Source: Aeromonas bestiarum
GTDB taxonomy: Bacteria > Pseudomonadota > Gammaproteobacteria > Enterobacterales > Aeromonadaceae
Length of the DNA stretch: 64,000 nt
Direction: 5' to 3'
Assembly: GCF_000819745.1 (NCBI RefSeq)
Contig: NZ_CDDA01000006.1
Span: forward strand, 140,780 to 204,779
Translations under genes and position numbers: made by a program
In this document: one piece after another, positions 43,987 through 54,061 of the stretch
Numbering within the stretch: the stretch's first letter is position 1
Layout: each line of letters opens with the position of its first letter
The notes under the pieces: model-generated
Told to the model about the DNA's origin: nothing
Database searches by the model: none
Seen by the model: the letters and a program-made list of their open reading frames with translations, nothing else

Positions 43987-44610
43987 ATGCAACCGCCGTT
44001 GGCCGCCTTTCTGGAACAGGTGCTGGCCACGGCGCAGGCCGGTCTCACCTATTCCAGGGATCCCTTCGATATCGGCCGTTTCGAGGCACTCAGAGCGGCC
44101 ACGGTCGCCCTGATTGCCAGTCAGAGCGAGCTGGATCCCGCCGCCATTTCAGCATGGATCGCCCTCGATAGCGGCTATCCCACCCCCAAGCTGGATGTGC
44201 GGGCGTTTATTCAAAACGATGACGGCCATATCCTGCTGGTGCAGGAGCGCAGCGACGGCTGCTGGACCCTGCCAGGCGGCTGGTGTGACATAGGTGATTC
44301 ACCGGCCGGCGCCGTGGTGCGCGAGGTGGCCGAGGAGACGGGGCTCGCCTGCCGGGCCGTGCAACTGTTGGCGTTGTTCGACAAGCTCAAACACCCCCAT
44401 CCGCCCCAGTTGCCCCACGCCCACAAGGCCTTCTTTTTGTGCGAGGTGACGGGGGGCCAGCTGCTCACCGAGACCGACGAAACCCGGGGCGCTGCCTACT
44501 TCGCCCTCGATGCCCTGCCGTCGCTCTCCCTGCACAGGGTGTTGGCATCCCAGCTGCGTACCCTGCATGCTCATCTGCAACAGGGGCGGCGCGAGACGCT
44601 GTTCGATTGA
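43987..44610 (+). CDS. NUDIX hydrolase with N-terminal YjhB-type domain
   Basis: The 207-residue protein has an N-terminal helical NUDIX_N domain (LEQVLATAQAGLTYSRDPFDIGRFEALRAATVALIA) and a Nudix box GGWCDIGDSPAGAVVREVAEETGL. The layout fits enzymes active on nucleoside-diphosphate-linked compounds; the substrate is not known. It starts 2 bp after the yqiA stop, so it is translationally coupled, and it is a local addition to the yqiA-parE interval compared with E. coli. Confidence 0.88.
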   Translation: MQPPLAAFLEQVLATAQAGLTYSRDPFDIGRFEALRAATVALIASQSELDPAAISAWIALDSGYPTPKLDVRAFIQNDDGHILLVQERSDGCWTLPGGWCDIGDSPAGAVVREVAEETGLACRAVQLLALFDKLKHPHPPQLPHAHKAFFLCEVTGGQLLTETDETRGAAYFALDALPSLSLHRVLASQLRTLHAHLQQGRRETLFD

Positions 44611-44647
44611 GACGACAGGGCCCAGTGCCCGGCGGCAAGGAGGCTGC

Positions 44648-45052
44648 ATGATAAAACGCATCGGCAACACCCCCATTGAAGAGAAACACAAGGCCAGCTG
44701 TCACTGCGGGGCCGTGGTGCTGGAACTCAGCTTGCCGGATGGGGTGGTGGATCCGCGCCGCTGTGACTGTTCCCTCTGCCGGCGGCGTGGCGCCATCGTC
44801 GCCTCGGTGCCGCTCTCGGGCATCCGCATCCTGCAGGGAGAGGCGGTGCTGCGCTGCTACCAGTTCAACACCCGCACCGCGAAACACTACTTCTGCAGCG
44901 TCTGCGGCATCTACACCCATCACCAGCGCCGCTCCAACCCGGCCGAGTATGGCTACAACCTCGCCTGTCTCGAGGGGGTCAATCCGTTCGAACTGGGGGA
45001 GGTACCGACGCGAGACGGGGTGCATCACCCTGCGGATCGCCCAACCCGTTGA
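44648..45052 (+). CDS. GFA-family zinc protein
   Basis: The 134-residue protein belongs to the GFA/CENP-V fold. Zinc-binding cysteines are visible as SCHCGAV, RCDCSLCRRRG and FCSVCGIYTHH, and the C-terminus YNLACLEGVNPFEL is family-typical. GFA was named for glutathione-formaldehyde condensation, but most members are uncharacterised. A strong AGGAGG precedes ATG 44648. A degenerate copy of its 3' end follows directly. Confidence 0.85.
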   Translation: MIKRIGNTPIEEKHKASCHCGAVVLELSLPDGVVDPRRCDCSLCRRRGAIVASVPLSGIRILQGEAVLRCYQFNTRTAKHYFCSVCGIYTHHQRRSNPAEYGYNLACLEGVNPFELGEVPTRDGVHHPADRPTR

Positions 45053-45064
45053 GAACAGGATGAC

Positions 45065-45165
45065 ACCCTCGCCTGTCTCTGAAGGATCAACCCGTTCGAG
45101 CCGGTGAAGTGCCGCTGCGCGACTGGGTTTACCACCCGGCCGAGTGGTCTGACCGCAAGGGAACC
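45065..45165 (+). pseudogene. Degenerate copy of the GFA gene 3' end
   Basis: The stretch from CTCGCCTGTCTC (45068) repeats the GFA C-terminal coding region starting at 44960, at a 108-bp offset. It runs through CAACCCGTTCGAG to a segment encoding VPLRDWVYHPAEW, parallel to VPTRDGVHHPADR in the intact gene. A stop and a small deletion shift the frame. It lies in the 220-bp gap before the DUF1656 gene, which otherwise holds nothing I recognise. Confidence 0.65.
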
Positions 45166-45272
45166 ATCTGCTCCTGTAGCACTGGAAATGGCTGTGTTAA
45201 CCTTGGCGGGTCTGCTCTGGTGCAGACCCTGGCCGACTTTTCTGCCCTTCTCTGCCAACAGGGAGCACGCTT

Positions 45273-45494
45273 GTGACGACCCCTTCAGCGCTGCCGGATC
45301 TGATACTGGGCGCTTCTCTCTACTTTCCACCCCTGTTCAAGGCCGTGCTGTTCGGTCTGCTTGGCTGGTTGCCTGTGCATCATCTGCTGCGTGACTGGCT
45401 CTATGGCGGGGATGTCTGGCATCCCCTGCTGATGGATCTCTCCCTGTTTATCCTCGCCGTCAGTGGCGCTTTCTGGATCCTGTTACATGGCTAA
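45273..45494 (+). CDS. DUF1656 (AaeX-like) small membrane protein
   Basis: A 73-residue protein with two hydrophobic helices ([21 protein letters not shown] and [20 protein letters not shown]), typical of DUF1656 proteins that precede HlyD/FUSC efflux pairs. The GTG start is preceded by GGGAG. It overlaps the next gene by 8 bp. Confidence 0.85.
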   Translation: MTTPSALPDLILGASLYFPPLFKAVLFGLLGWLPVHHLLRDWLYGGDVWHPLLMDLSLFILAVSGAFWILLHG

Positions 45495-46353
45495 ATCACC
45501 CCTCGCGACCCTCAAATACTTCTCCACCCTGCTGGTCTGCGCCCTGGCGCTGGCGGCGGGCTGGTGGCTGTGGAACTACTACATGCAGGGCCCCTGGACC
45601 CGGGATGGCAAGGTGCGGGCCGAGCTGGTCAGCATCACCCCCGAGGTATCGGGCAAGATCATCAAGATAGCGGTCAAGGACAACCAGCTGGTCAAGACGG
45701 GAGAGCTGGTCTTCACCCTGGATCCCGTCCCTTACCGGATCGCCCTCGACAACGCCAGCGCGGCGCTCGCCAAGGCCAAATCGGATCTCGACAAGGCCGA
45801 GCACGAGGCGACGCGTCGCCGTGGCTTGTCGAATAACGTCATCTCGGCGGAGGCCGGGGACGAGGCACGGCTCAATGCCCAGGCGATGAAGGCGGCCTAT
45901 CAGGTGGCCCAGGCCAATCTGGAGCAGGCGCAGTGGTCCCTAGCCAAGACCCAGGTGCATGCCGCGAGCGACGGTTACATCACCAACCTGCAGACTCGGG
46001 TCGGCAACTATGCCAGCGCCGGGGTGCCGCTGGTGGCACTGGTGGATATTCACTCCTTCTATGTGCAGGGTTATTTCGAAGAGACCAAGCTCAGGCGCAT
46101 AGCGCCGGGCAAGCCGGCCGAGGTGGTGCTCTACAGCGGGGATCAGACCCTGCGCGGCGAGGTGGAAAGCATAGGGCGCGCCATTCACGATCAGAGCGTG
46201 GACGGTGGCAGCAGCCTGCTGCTCGACGTCAAACCGAACGTGCCCTGGGTGCGGCTGGCCCAGCGGGTGCCGGTGCGGATCCGCCTGCTGGATGTGCCGC
46301 CCGAGTTGGCCCTGATCGCGGGCACCACCTGCACCATCACCATAGGGGAATGA
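45487..46353 (+). CDS. HlyD-family efflux adaptor (AaeA-like)
   Basis: Periplasmic adaptor of 288 residues anchored by one helix ([19 protein letters not shown]). [23 protein letters not shown], a coiled-coil hairpin ([23 protein letters not shown]), and [27 protein letters not shown] are typical of AaeA/EmrA. It would link the FUSC pump downstream to an outer channel such as TolC. Confidence 0.92.
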   Translation: MAKSPLATLKYFSTLLVCALALAAGWWLWNYYMQGPWTRDGKVRAELVSITPEVSGKIIKIAVKDNQLVKTGELVFTLDPVPYRIALDNASAALAKAKSDLDKAEHEATRRRGLSNNVISAEAGDEARLNAQAMKAAYQVAQANLEQAQWSLAKTQVHAASDGYITNLQTRVGNYASAGVPLVALVDIHSFYVQGYFEETKLRRIAPGKPAEVVLYSGDQTLRGEVESIGRAIHDQSVDGGSSLLLDVKPNVPWVRLAQRVPVRIRLLDVPPELALIAGTTCTITIGE

Positions 46354-46354
46354 G

Positions 46355-48370
46355 GTGAGTGCAATCGGGTCGCTCTGGCGCCGGACCCCCTGGGGCAAGG
46401 CCAGCGGTGGCCAGTGGCGTTATGCCCTGCGCAACAGCCTGGCCATGTGCCTGTCGCTCTGGCTGGCGTTTGTCTTGCAGCTGGATGCCCCTTACTGGGC
46501 CATGACCTCGGCCGCCGTGGTGAGCTTTCCCACCGTCGGCGGGGTCATCAGCAAGAGCCTGGGGCGGGTAGTCGGCAGTCTGGTCGGCGCCATGGCGGCC
46601 GTGGTGATCACCGGCCTTGGCATCAGCGATCCCTGGCTGTTCAGCTTTCTCATCGCCCTCTGGCTCGGGCTCTGCACCTACATCTCCAACCACTATCAGA
46701 ACAATGTCTCCTACGCCTTTGCCCTGGCGGGTTACACGGCCGCCATCATCGCCTTCTCCTGCGTCAACGTGGTCGATCCGCACCATATCTTCGACATAGC
46801 CCAGGCCCGGGTGAGCGAGGTGATCATCGGCATCCTCTGCGGTGGCCTGATGATGATGATCCTGCCCAGCACCTCCGACAGCGAGACCCTGCTGCAATCG
46901 CTGCGCAAGAGCCAGAGCCGTCTGCTGGAACATGCCCAGCTGCTCTGGCTGGGGGAGGCCAACCCGGATGTGCGCAGCGCCCACGAGGGGCTGATCGGCC
47001 AGATCCTCACCATGAACGTGCTGCGCATTCAGGCGGTGTGGAGCCACCACCGGCTGCGCCGCCACAACAAGCTGCTCAACTTCCTGCTGCACCGCCAGCT
47101 GCGGATCATCAGCCTCATCTCCAGCCAGCGCCGCATGCTGCACAACTGGCCGGAGCAACCGGCGGGCATTCAGGCGCTGCTGGCCAGCCTGCTGACCGAG
47201 CTGGGCAAGCCGGCGTGCGACAAGTATCGCATCGCCCGGCTGCTGGCTCCGTTCGCGCCGACTGCAGGGGGCGATTATCGGCACCGCACCTTCTGGCTGC
47301 GGCTGCGTCACTTCTGCTGGAGCTATCTGGAGTGTCAGCGCTGGCTGAGCCGGCTGGAGCAGTATGACGATCGGGAGTGGCCGGCCCCGCCGCGCCACAC
47401 CTCGCTCACCAGTCACATCGACAGCTATGAGGCGGCCTACAACGGTGGCCGCACCTTCCTCTGCGTGCTGCTGGGTTGCGCCTTCTGGATCCACAGCCAG
47501 TGGGATCTGGGGGGGACTGCGCTGACCATGCTCTCTATCTGCTGCGTGCTCTACTCGGCGACGCCGGCGCCGGCCAAGGGAGTCAACACCATGCTGCAGG
47601 CCATTTTGCTGCTGAGCCTGGTCTGTTTCGCGGTCAAGTTCGGCCTGATGATCCGCATCGACGACTTCTGGCAGTTCTGCGCCCTGCTGTTTCCCGTGCT
47701 GGTCACCATGCAGATGTTCAAGCTGCAAAAGCCCAGGATGGCTGTGCTGTGGGGTCAGCTCATAGTGCTGCTCGGCTCCTTTCTCTCCATCACCAACCCG
47801 CCGAGCTACGACTACTCGTTGTTCATCAATACCAGCATCAGCCAGGTGTTGGGGGTGATGGCGGCCGGGCTGGCGTTCCAGATCCTGCGGCCGAGCTCGG
47901 ATCGGCGCAAGAGTCGCCGCATCATGCGTATCTTGCGCCACGACTTCATGGATCAGCTGGCGCCCAGGCCACAGCAGAGCGAGAGCCAGTTCGAATCGCG
48001 CATTTATCACGGCATCAGCCAGCTCAGCCAGAGCCAGGATCAGACCGCCCGGCTCTGGGTGCTGCGCTGGGGCGTGGTGCTGCTCAACTGCAGCCACATC
48101 GTCTGGCAATTGCGCCAGTGGCGTGGCGATGATCAGCCGCTCTATCTGGTGCGAGACGCCTGCATTCGCTGCCTGCGAGGGATCCTCACCGAGCGGGGGG
48201 TGCAGCATGACTCCCTCGAACGGACGCTGGCCGAGCTGCAACGCATCAGCCAGGGGCTGGCTCGTCATCGGGATCCGGCGGCGCTGGATCTGGCTGGCAT
48301 GGTGTGGCGGCTGCACAGCTCTCTCTCCCAGCTGCAGCAGGCGCTGCCGGTGGCGTCAGCCGCGGCCTGA
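46355..48370 (+). CDS. FUSC-family efflux transporter (AaeB-like)
   Basis: Inner-membrane protein of 671 residues with two hydrophobic blocks (about 25-165 and 365-510), each of about five helices, and cytoplasmic regions after each: the AaeB/FUSC duplicated layout. ALRNSLAMCLSLWLAFVLQLDAPYWAMTSAAVVS is family-typical. In E. coli AaeB exports aromatic carboxylates such as p-hydroxybenzoate. The GTG start sits one base after the adaptor stop. No divergent LysR regulator (AaeR) is adjacent. Confidence 0.92.
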   Translation: MSAIGSLWRRTPWGKASGGQWRYALRNSLAMCLSLWLAFVLQLDAPYWAMTSAAVVSFPTVGGVISKSLGRVVGSLVGAMAAVVITGLGISDPWLFSFLIALWLGLCTYISNHYQNNVSYAFALAGYTAAIIAFSCVNVVDPHHIFDIAQARVSEVIIGILCGGLMMMILPSTSDSETLLQSLRKSQSRLLEHAQLLWLGEANPDVRSAHEGLIGQILTMNVLRIQAVWSHHRLRRHNKLLNFLLHRQLRIISLISSQRRMLHNWPEQPAGIQALLASLLTELGKPACDKYRIARLLAPFAPTAGGDYRHRTFWLRLRHFCWSYLECQRWLSRLEQYDDREWPAPPRHTSLTSHIDSYEAAYNGGRTFLCVLLGCAFWIHSQWDLGGTALTMLSICCVLYSATPAPAKGVNTMLQAILLLSLVCFAVKFGLMIRIDDFWQFCALLFPVLVTMQMFKLQKPRMAVLWGQLIVLLGSFLSITNPPSYDYSLFINTSISQVLGVMAAGLAFQILRPSSDRRKSRRIMRILRHDFMDQLAPRPQQSESQFESRIYHGISQLSQSQDQTARLWVLRWGVVLLNCSHIVWQLRQWRGDDQPLYLVRDACIRCLRGILTERGVQHDSLERTLAELQRISQGLARHRDPAALDLAGMVWRLHSSLSQLQQALPVASAAA

Positions 48371-48486
48371 GTCCGGACTTGGGCCTGGCCGGCCCCTGTC
48401 TGGATCACCCTTTCCCGCAGTCGGGTTTGTCCAAGGCCCTCCCAACGAGTAAGATTCTCCCCAAACGTCAATTCGCAAGGCCCTCC

Positions 48487-50382
48487 ATGTCCACTCAATA
48501 CAATGCGGATGCCATTGAGGTCCTCAATGGCCTCGAACCGGTGCGTCGTCGCCCCGGCATGTACACAGACACCACCCGGCCCAATCACCTCGGCCAGGAG
48601 GTCATCGACAACAGCGTCGATGAGGCGCTGGCGGGCCACGCCCGTACCCTGGAGGTGACCCTGTTTGAAGACCAGTCCCTCGAGGTGATCGATGACGGCC
48701 GCGGCATGCCGGTCGACATTCACCCGGAGGAGGGGGTATCCGGTGTGGAGCTGATCCTCTGCAAGCTGCACGCGGGGGGCAAGTTCTCCAACAAGAACTA
48801 TCAGTTCTCCGGCGGTCTGCACGGGGTGGGCATCTCGGTAGTGAACGCCCTGTCCGATCGGGTCGAGGTGACGGTGCGCCGCGACGGCCAGGTCTATGAC
48901 ATCGCCTTCGAGCGAGGTGACAAGGTGCAGGAGCTGACCATCACGGGCACCTGCGGGCGCCGCAACACGGGCACCCGGGTGCGCTTCTGGCCGCAGGCGA
49001 GCTATTTCGACTCGCCCCGCTTCTCGGTCACCAAGCTGGAGCACCTGCTCAAGGCCAAGGCCGTGCTCTGCCCCGGCCTCACCATCAAGTTCCTCGATAA
49101 GAACACCGGCATCAAGCTGGAGTGGTGCTACGAAGATGGCCTCAAGGATTATCTGGTCGATGCGGTCAAGCAGTTCACCTGCCTGCCGGAGCAGCCCTTC
49201 GTCGGCGCCTTCAGCACAGAGCAGTCCGCGGTGGACTGGGCCTTGTGCTGGTTGCCGGAGGGGGGCGAGTGCCTCGCCGAATCCTATGTGAACCTGATCC
49301 CGACGCCGCAGGGCGGCACTCACGTCAACGGCCTGCGCCAGGGCCTGCTCGACGCCATGCGCGAGTTCTGCGAGTTCCGCAACCTGCTGCCGCGCGGGGT
49401 CAAGCTGACCCCGGAAGACATCTGGGATCGCTGTGCCTACATCCTTTCCATCAAGATGCAGGATCCCCAGTTTGCCGGCCAGACCAAGGAGCGGCTGTCG
49501 TCGCGCCAGAGCTCGGCCTTCGTGTCGGGGGTGGTGAAGGATGCCTTCAGCCTGTTCCTCAACAGCAACACCGAGCTGGCGGAGCAGATCGCCGAGATCT
49601 GCATCTCCAGCGCCCAGCGCCGGTTGCGCGCCGCCAAGACTGTGGTGCGCAAGAAAATCACGCAAGGTCCGGCCCTGCCCGGCAAGCTGACCGACTGCAA
49701 CTGCGCCGACCCCATGCAGGGGGAACTCTTCCTGGTGGAGGGTGACTCGGCGGGTGGCAGCGCCAAGCAGGCGCGGGATCGTGAATTCCAGGCCATCATG
49801 CCCCTGCGCGGCAAGATACTGAACACCTGGGAGGTGGAGGCCGGTCAGGTGCTCGCCTCGCAAGAAGTGCACGACATCTCTGTGGCCATAGGCCTGGATC
49901 CGGACTCCGAAGATCTCTCCGGCCTGCGCTACGGCAAGGTGTGCATACTCGCGGATGCGGACTCGGACGGTCTGCACATAGCCACCCTGCTGTGCGCACT
50001 GTTCGTCAGGCACTTCAGAACCCTGGTCAACCATGGCCACGTCTATGTGGCCATGCCGCCGCTCTACCGGATCGACATCGGCAAGGAGGTGTTTTATGCC
50101 CTCGACGAGGACGAGAAGAACGGCGTGCTGCAGCGGGTCGAGGCAGAGAAGAAGAAGGGCAAGGTGATGGTGACCCGATTCAAGGGTCTGGGCGAGATGA
50201 ACCCGAAACAGCTGCGGGAAACCACCATGGATCCCAACACCCGCCGTCTGGTGCAGCTCACCATGGGCGAGATGGAAGAGGGGGACGAGACCCTGCAACT
50301 GATGGACATGCTGCTGGCCAAGAAGCGCGCCCCGGATCGTCGCGAGTGGCTGGAAGAGAAGGGCAACCTCGCCATCATCTAA
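48487..50382 (+). CDS. parE: DNA topoisomerase IV subunit B
   Basis: ATPase subunit of topoisomerase IV, which unlinks replicated chromosomes. The 631-residue protein (E. coli 630) has the GHKL motifs VIDNSVDEAL, DDGRGMPVD and GGLHGVGISVVNALS, the transducer domain, and the TOPRIM motifs EGDSAGG and DADSDG. The start MSTQYNADAIEVLNGLEPVRRRPGMY is standard. An ordinary region between 48371 and 48486 carries the expected upstream signals but no clear promoter. Confidence 0.97.
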   Translation: MSTQYNADAIEVLNGLEPVRRRPGMYTDTTRPNHLGQEVIDNSVDEALAGHARTLEVTLFEDQSLEVIDDGRGMPVDIHPEEGVSGVELILCKLHAGGKFSNKNYQFSGGLHGVGISVVNALSDRVEVTVRRDGQVYDIAFERGDKVQELTITGTCGRRNTGTRVRFWPQASYFDSPRFSVTKLEHLLKAKAVLCPGLTIKFLDKNTGIKLEWCYEDGLKDYLVDAVKQFTCLPEQPFVGAFSTEQSAVDWALCWLPEGGECLAESYVNLIPTPQGGTHVNGLRQGLLDAMREFCEFRNLLPRGVKLTPEDIWDRCAYILSIKMQDPQFAGQTKERLSSRQSSAFVSGVVKDAFSLFLNSNTELAEQIAEICISSAQRRLRAAKTVVRKKITQGPALPGKLTDCNCADPMQGELFLVEGDSAGGSAKQARDREFQAIMPLRGKILNTWEVEAGQVLASQEVHDISVAIGLDPDSEDLSGLRYGKVCILADADSDGLHIATLLCALFVRHFRTLVNHGHVYVAMPPLYRIDIGKEVFYALDEDEKNGVLQRVEAEKKKGKVMVTRFKGLGEMNPKQLRETTMDPNTRRLVQLTMGEMEEGDETLQLMDMLLAKKRAPDRREWLEEKGNLAII

Positions 50383-50466
50383 GCCGTCGGCTGGCCCTGT
50401 ACGGGCCAGCAAGCATTTAGCCGGAGTCGCCCTGTGGCGGCTCCCGAACAGAAAGAGAACTATCAC

Positions 50467-52761
50467 ATGAGTGATGCTATCGAGCTCAGTCTGGATGGGG
50501 TAGAGCGCCAGCCCATGCGCACCTTTACCGAACAGGCTTACTTGAACTACTCCATGTACGTCATCATGGACCGGGCCCTGCCGCACATCGGCGATGGCCT
50601 CAAACCCGTGCAGCGGCGCATCATCTACGCCATGAGCGAGCTGGGTCTGTCGGCCCTCTCCAAGCACAAGAAATCCGCCCGTACCGTGGGTGACGTGCTG
50701 GGTAAATACCACCCTCACGGCGACAGCGCCTGTTATGAAGCCATGGTGCTGATGGCTCAGCCCTTCTCCTACCGCTACCCGCTGGTGGACGGTCAGGGCA
50801 ACTGGGGGGCGCCGGACGATCCCAAATCCTTCGCCGCCATGCGTTATACCGAGGCGCGGCTGTCGCGCTTCTCCGAACTGCTGCTTTCAGAGCTCGGTCA
50901 GGGCACTGTGGAGTGGACGCCGAACTTCGACGGCACCATGAAAGAGCCGGTGGTGCTGCCCGCCCGCCTGCCTCACATACTGCTCAACGGCATCACAGGC
51001 ATAGCCGTGGGCATGGCGACCGACATTCCACCCCACAACGCGCGGGAAGTGGCCTACGCCTGCGCCGAGCTGCTCGACAACCCCAATGCCGGGCTGGATG
51101 CATTGATGGCGCACATTCAGGGGCCGGACTACCCGACCAGCGCCGAGATCATCACGCCGCGCGATGACATCCGCAAAATCTACGAGACCGGCAAGGGCTC
51201 CATCAAGCAGCGGGCGGTCTGGAACGAGGAGGATGGCGACATCGTCATCACGGCGCTGCCCCATCAGGCCTCAGGCGCCAAGATTATGGAGCAGATCGCC
51301 GCCCAGATGGTGGCCAAGAAGCTGCCCATGGTCACCGATCTGCGGGACGAATCGGACCACGAGAACCCGACCCGTCTGGTGATCATCCCCCGCTCCAACC
51401 GGGTGGACATGGAGGCGCTGATGGCCCACCTGTTCGCCACCACGGATCTGGAGAAGAACTATCGCGTCAACCTCAACATACTGGGGCTGGACAACCGGCC
51501 GCAGGTGAAGACCCTCAAGATGATCCTCTCCGAGTGGATCATTTTCCGCCGCGAGACGGTGCGCCGTCGCCTGCAGTATCGCCTCGACAAGGTGCTGGCT
51601 CGCCTGCACATCCTCGAAGGCTTGCTGGTGGCCTACCTCAACATCGACGAGGTGATCGAGATCATCCGCACCGAGGATGAGCCGGGCAAGGTGATGGTGG
51701 AGCGCTTCAACATCAGCGAGACCCAGGCCGAGGCTATCCTCGAGCTCAAACTGCGCCACCTGGCCAAGCTGGAAGAGTTCAAGCTGCGTGCCGAGCAGGA
51801 CGAGCTGGCCATAGAGCGCGACAAGCTGGAACTGCTGCTGGGTTCGGAGCGTCGCCTCAACACCTTGCTCAAGAAAGAGCTGCTGGCGGATGCCGAGAAG
51901 TACGGCGACGATCGCCGCACCCCGCTGGTGGAGCGCGCCAGCGCGGTAGCCCTGACCGAGAAAGAGCTGACCCCGAGCGAGCCGGTTACCGTCATCCTCT
52001 CGGGTGCAGGCTGGGTACGGGCCGCCAAGGGCCACGACGTGGACGTGGCAGGCCTCTCCTACAAGGCGGGGGATGGCTATCTGGCCCACGCCTGCGGCCG
52101 CAGCAACCAGCAGGCAGTATTCCTCTCCACCCTGGGGCGTACCTATGCACTGGAAGCCCACACCCTGCCATCTGCCCGCAGTCAGGGTGAGCCGCTCACC
52201 GGCCGCTTTGCACTGGGGGCGGGGGAAGAGGTGCGCCATCTGGTGATGGGCAACGAGGGTGAACCCTATCTGATCTGCTCCGACGCCGGTTATGGCTTCG
52301 TCTGCACCTATGACGATCTCATAGGCAAGAACAAGAACGGCAAGGCGCTGCTCACCGTGCCGGAAGGTGGCCTGGTGATGGCACCCCAGAAGATTGGCTC
52401 GCCGGAGACCGATCTCTGCATGGCCATCTCCAACGAGGGGCGCATGCTGTTGTTCCCGCTCAACACCCTGCCGGTGCTTGGCAAGGGCAAGGGCAACAAG
52501 CTGATCAGCATACCGTCGGCTCGCGTGAAGGCGCGGGAAGAGTTTATGGTGATGGCCGCCATTATCCCGCAGGGGCAATATGTCACCCTGTTCGCCGGCA
52601 AGCGCAAGCTGACCCTCAAACCTGCCGATCTCGACTACTACCGTGGCGAGCGCGGCCGCCGTGGCGCCAAGCTGCCCCGCGGTTTGCAGCGCGTCGATCG
52701 CATCGAGATTGAACCCGCCGCCGGCGCTGAGCCGGCAGCGGAGGAAAATCAGGAAGGGTAA
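50467..52761 (+). CDS. parC: DNA topoisomerase IV subunit A
   Basis: DNA cleavage subunit, 764 residues. The active-site tyrosine is in [10 protein letters not shown]. The quinolone-resistance region reads [13 protein letters not shown] with Ser87 and Glu91 (E. coli Ser80 and Glu84) unchanged, so no classical ParC resistance mutation is present. The C-terminal beta-pinwheel starts near residue 490. An AAAGAGA site precedes the ATG at 50467, 84 bp after parE. Confidence 0.97.
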   Translation: MSDAIELSLDGVERQPMRTFTEQAYLNYSMYVIMDRALPHIGDGLKPVQRRIIYAMSELGLSALSKHKKSARTVGDVLGKYHPHGDSACYEAMVLMAQPFSYRYPLVDGQGNWGAPDDPKSFAAMRYTEARLSRFSELLLSELGQGTVEWTPNFDGTMKEPVVLPARLPHILLNGITGIAVGMATDIPPHNAREVAYACAELLDNPNAGLDALMAHIQGPDYPTSAEIITPRDDIRKIYETGKGSIKQRAVWNEEDGDIVITALPHQASGAKIMEQIAAQMVAKKLPMVTDLRDESDHENPTRLVIIPRSNRVDMEALMAHLFATTDLEKNYRVNLNILGLDNRPQVKTLKMILSEWIIFRRETVRRRLQYRLDKVLARLHILEGLLVAYLNIDEVIEIIRTEDEPGKVMVERFNISETQAEAILELKLRHLAKLEEFKLRAEQDELAIERDKLELLLGSERRLNTLLKKELLADAEKYGDDRRTPLVERASAVALTEKELTPSEPVTVILSGAGWVRAAKGHDVDVAGLSYKAGDGYLAHACGRSNQQAVFLSTLGRTYALEAHTLPSARSQGEPLTGRFALGAGEEVRHLVMGNEGEPYLICSDAGYGFVCTYDDLIGKNKNGKALLTVPEGGLVMAPQKIGSPETDLCMAISNEGRMLLFPLNTLPVLGKGKGNKLISIPSARVKAREEFMVMAAIIPQGQYVTLFAGKRKLTLKPADLDYYRGERGRRGAKLPRGLQRVDRIEIEPAAGAEPAAEENQEG

Positions 52762-52771
52762 TAGATAAAGG

Positions 52772-52793
52772 GAGCGATTAGTCGCTCTCTTTT
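52772..52793 (+). terminator. Terminator after parC
   Basis: GAGCGA-TTAG-TCGCTC followed by TCTTTT, 10 bp after the parC stop and at the edge of the AT-rich islet. Confidence 0.7.
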
Positions 52794-52828
52794 CAATTAA
52801 ACCTAAATGTGAGAAAAACCGTATTTAA

Positions 52829-53641
52829 CTAAGTGCTAGTCTTTTTATTTTCTCGTCTTGTAATGTAGTTCGCATATTTAGCTGCACCTAATAAATCAGG
52901 AAAAAGTGTGAGTGAGTTGATATTCATTTTATCTAATGAATCAAGGGCAAGCTCTTTTTCCTTTGCGGGTATTAACAATCTGGCCAAATCTATCGTGCCT
53001 TTTTCTTTTATTTGATTTGCCCATTCATTTATGCATGTCATTCTTGGTGATGTAACAAACAAACCTCTTTGATTTATTAGGCGAGAATTTTCATCTAAAA
53101 ATGGTGTTAGGAATTCCAGATGATTTTCTTTCTTTAATTTTTCAATGCATGGTTTGTCATTAATCTTTTTTGATAAAACCCATATGACAACATTTTCTGT
53201 TTCATGAAGTTCTGAATTAAATGCAAAAAAAGCTGCAACATATGGCGACTCTGTCCAATCTAATAATGGAGTATCCAATCCGAAATGCTGTCCTAATGCC
53301 CACCACTCTGTCTCTTTTAAATTTGCAGGATTGTGCCCCCTTCGACCTAAGCAGAACTTTTTAAATGAATCTAAAGTTCTTTGTTCTATTTTTTCTATAT
53401 TATCGCCATTTTTTAATGCTCTTTTAAGGGTTGGCTCCAATTTCCATTTTTCTGACGCATGTCCTCTAAAAACATATGAATGATTTTGTTTCAGTGCTCT
53501 ATCGTTATGAAAGAAATCGATAAATCCATTCCAGTCCTTGCAGTAAACGTCTGCTGTTACGGGACCTGTTTTATTTAATACCCAACCACCTCCTTCCTCT
53601 TTTTCATCTGAAATATTTGATTTCGTTACATCTTCACTCAT
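52829..53641 (-). CDS. FRG-domain protein in AT-rich islet
   Basis: A 270-residue protein with a clear FRG domain: YVFRGHASEKWKLEPTLKR carries the Phe-Arg-Gly triad, and LGQHFGLDTPLLDWTESPYVAAFFAFN is the second hallmark. No signal peptide or membrane helix. GGAG lies 6 bases before the start. Codons are rich in A and T, unlike any neighbour, so the gene was probably acquired recently. FRG proteins often occur in mobile or defence-gene settings but have no agreed biochemical role; defence is only an inference here. Confidence 0.85.
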   Translation of the reverse strand: MSEDVTKSNISDEKEEGGGWVLNKTGPVTADVYCKDWNGFIDFFHNDRALKQNHSYVFRGHASEKWKLEPTLKRALKNGDNIEKIEQRTLDSFKKFCLGRRGHNPANLKETEWWALGQHFGLDTPLLDWTESPYVAAFFAFNSELHETENVVIWVLSKKINDKPCIEKLKKENHLEFLTPFLDENSRLINQRGLFVTSPRMTCINEWANQIKEKGTIDLARLLIPAKEKELALDSLDKMNINSLTLFPDLLGAAKYANYITRRENKKTST

Positions 53642-53824
53642 ATTTTCTCCATAAATTATAATTGCTGTAAGTTTTATTCGTGTAGCGTAATCAGATTTCG
53701 AGATTATAAATTATAATAAAATACTACGAAGTTAGATTGACAGTTAATAGATTGACATTTCCAAGTTCAGAATCAACCTGTAAAATGTTTGCTTTATAGA
53801 GTACGGAATGGAATGGTTTTTTAT

Positions 53825-53840
53825 TGTGACCAGAGTCACG
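53825..53840. promoter_or_regulatory. CRP-like palindrome at the edge of the AT-rich islet
   Basis: TGTGA-CCAGAG-TCACG: one exact and one near-exact CRP half-site at standard spacing. It lies 184 bp upstream of the FRG start and 237 bp upstream of the 54062 gene. The rest of the 420-bp gap (53642-54061) is AT-rich up to about 53.8 kb, then normal, with a TCTGAT...ATCAGA dyad at 53875-53898; no gene is visible in it. Confidence 0.3.
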
Positions 53841-54061
53841 TAGGGACGCTTTAACTCTTTAATAGGACCGTAGGTCTGATTAGCGAAGCGTGATCAGATG
53901 TTCTCGAAAACCGGTTGCCGCTGTTCTACCAGCAACCCTCTTTTCTCCCTTTTCCTATCGCTACGGAACCAATGGCGCGGACGATTACGCTGCGCTAATC
54001 GATCCTACTTTTTCTCGCTCGCTAAGATTGAAGAGGACAGCACAAAGCCAGGAGGCCAATC

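Noticed and set aside
46337-48316. 659-codon open frame antisense to the FUSC gene
   Set aside because: His/Gln/Arg-rich shadow composition typical of antisense GC-rich frames; no plausible start.
48265-50718. 817-codon open frame antisense to parE
   Set aside because: It is a mirror of parE/parC codons in GC-rich DNA, with no ribosome site or homology; the plus-strand genes carry all known motifs.
50467-52761. Quinolone-resistance change in parC
   Set aside because: Ser87 and Glu91 in [10 protein letters not shown] are the sensitive-type residues.
53875-53898. TCTGAT...ATCAGA dyad as an attachment site for the FRG islet
   Set aside because: No matching copy on the other side of the islet and no integrase, so there is no support for site-specific insertion.
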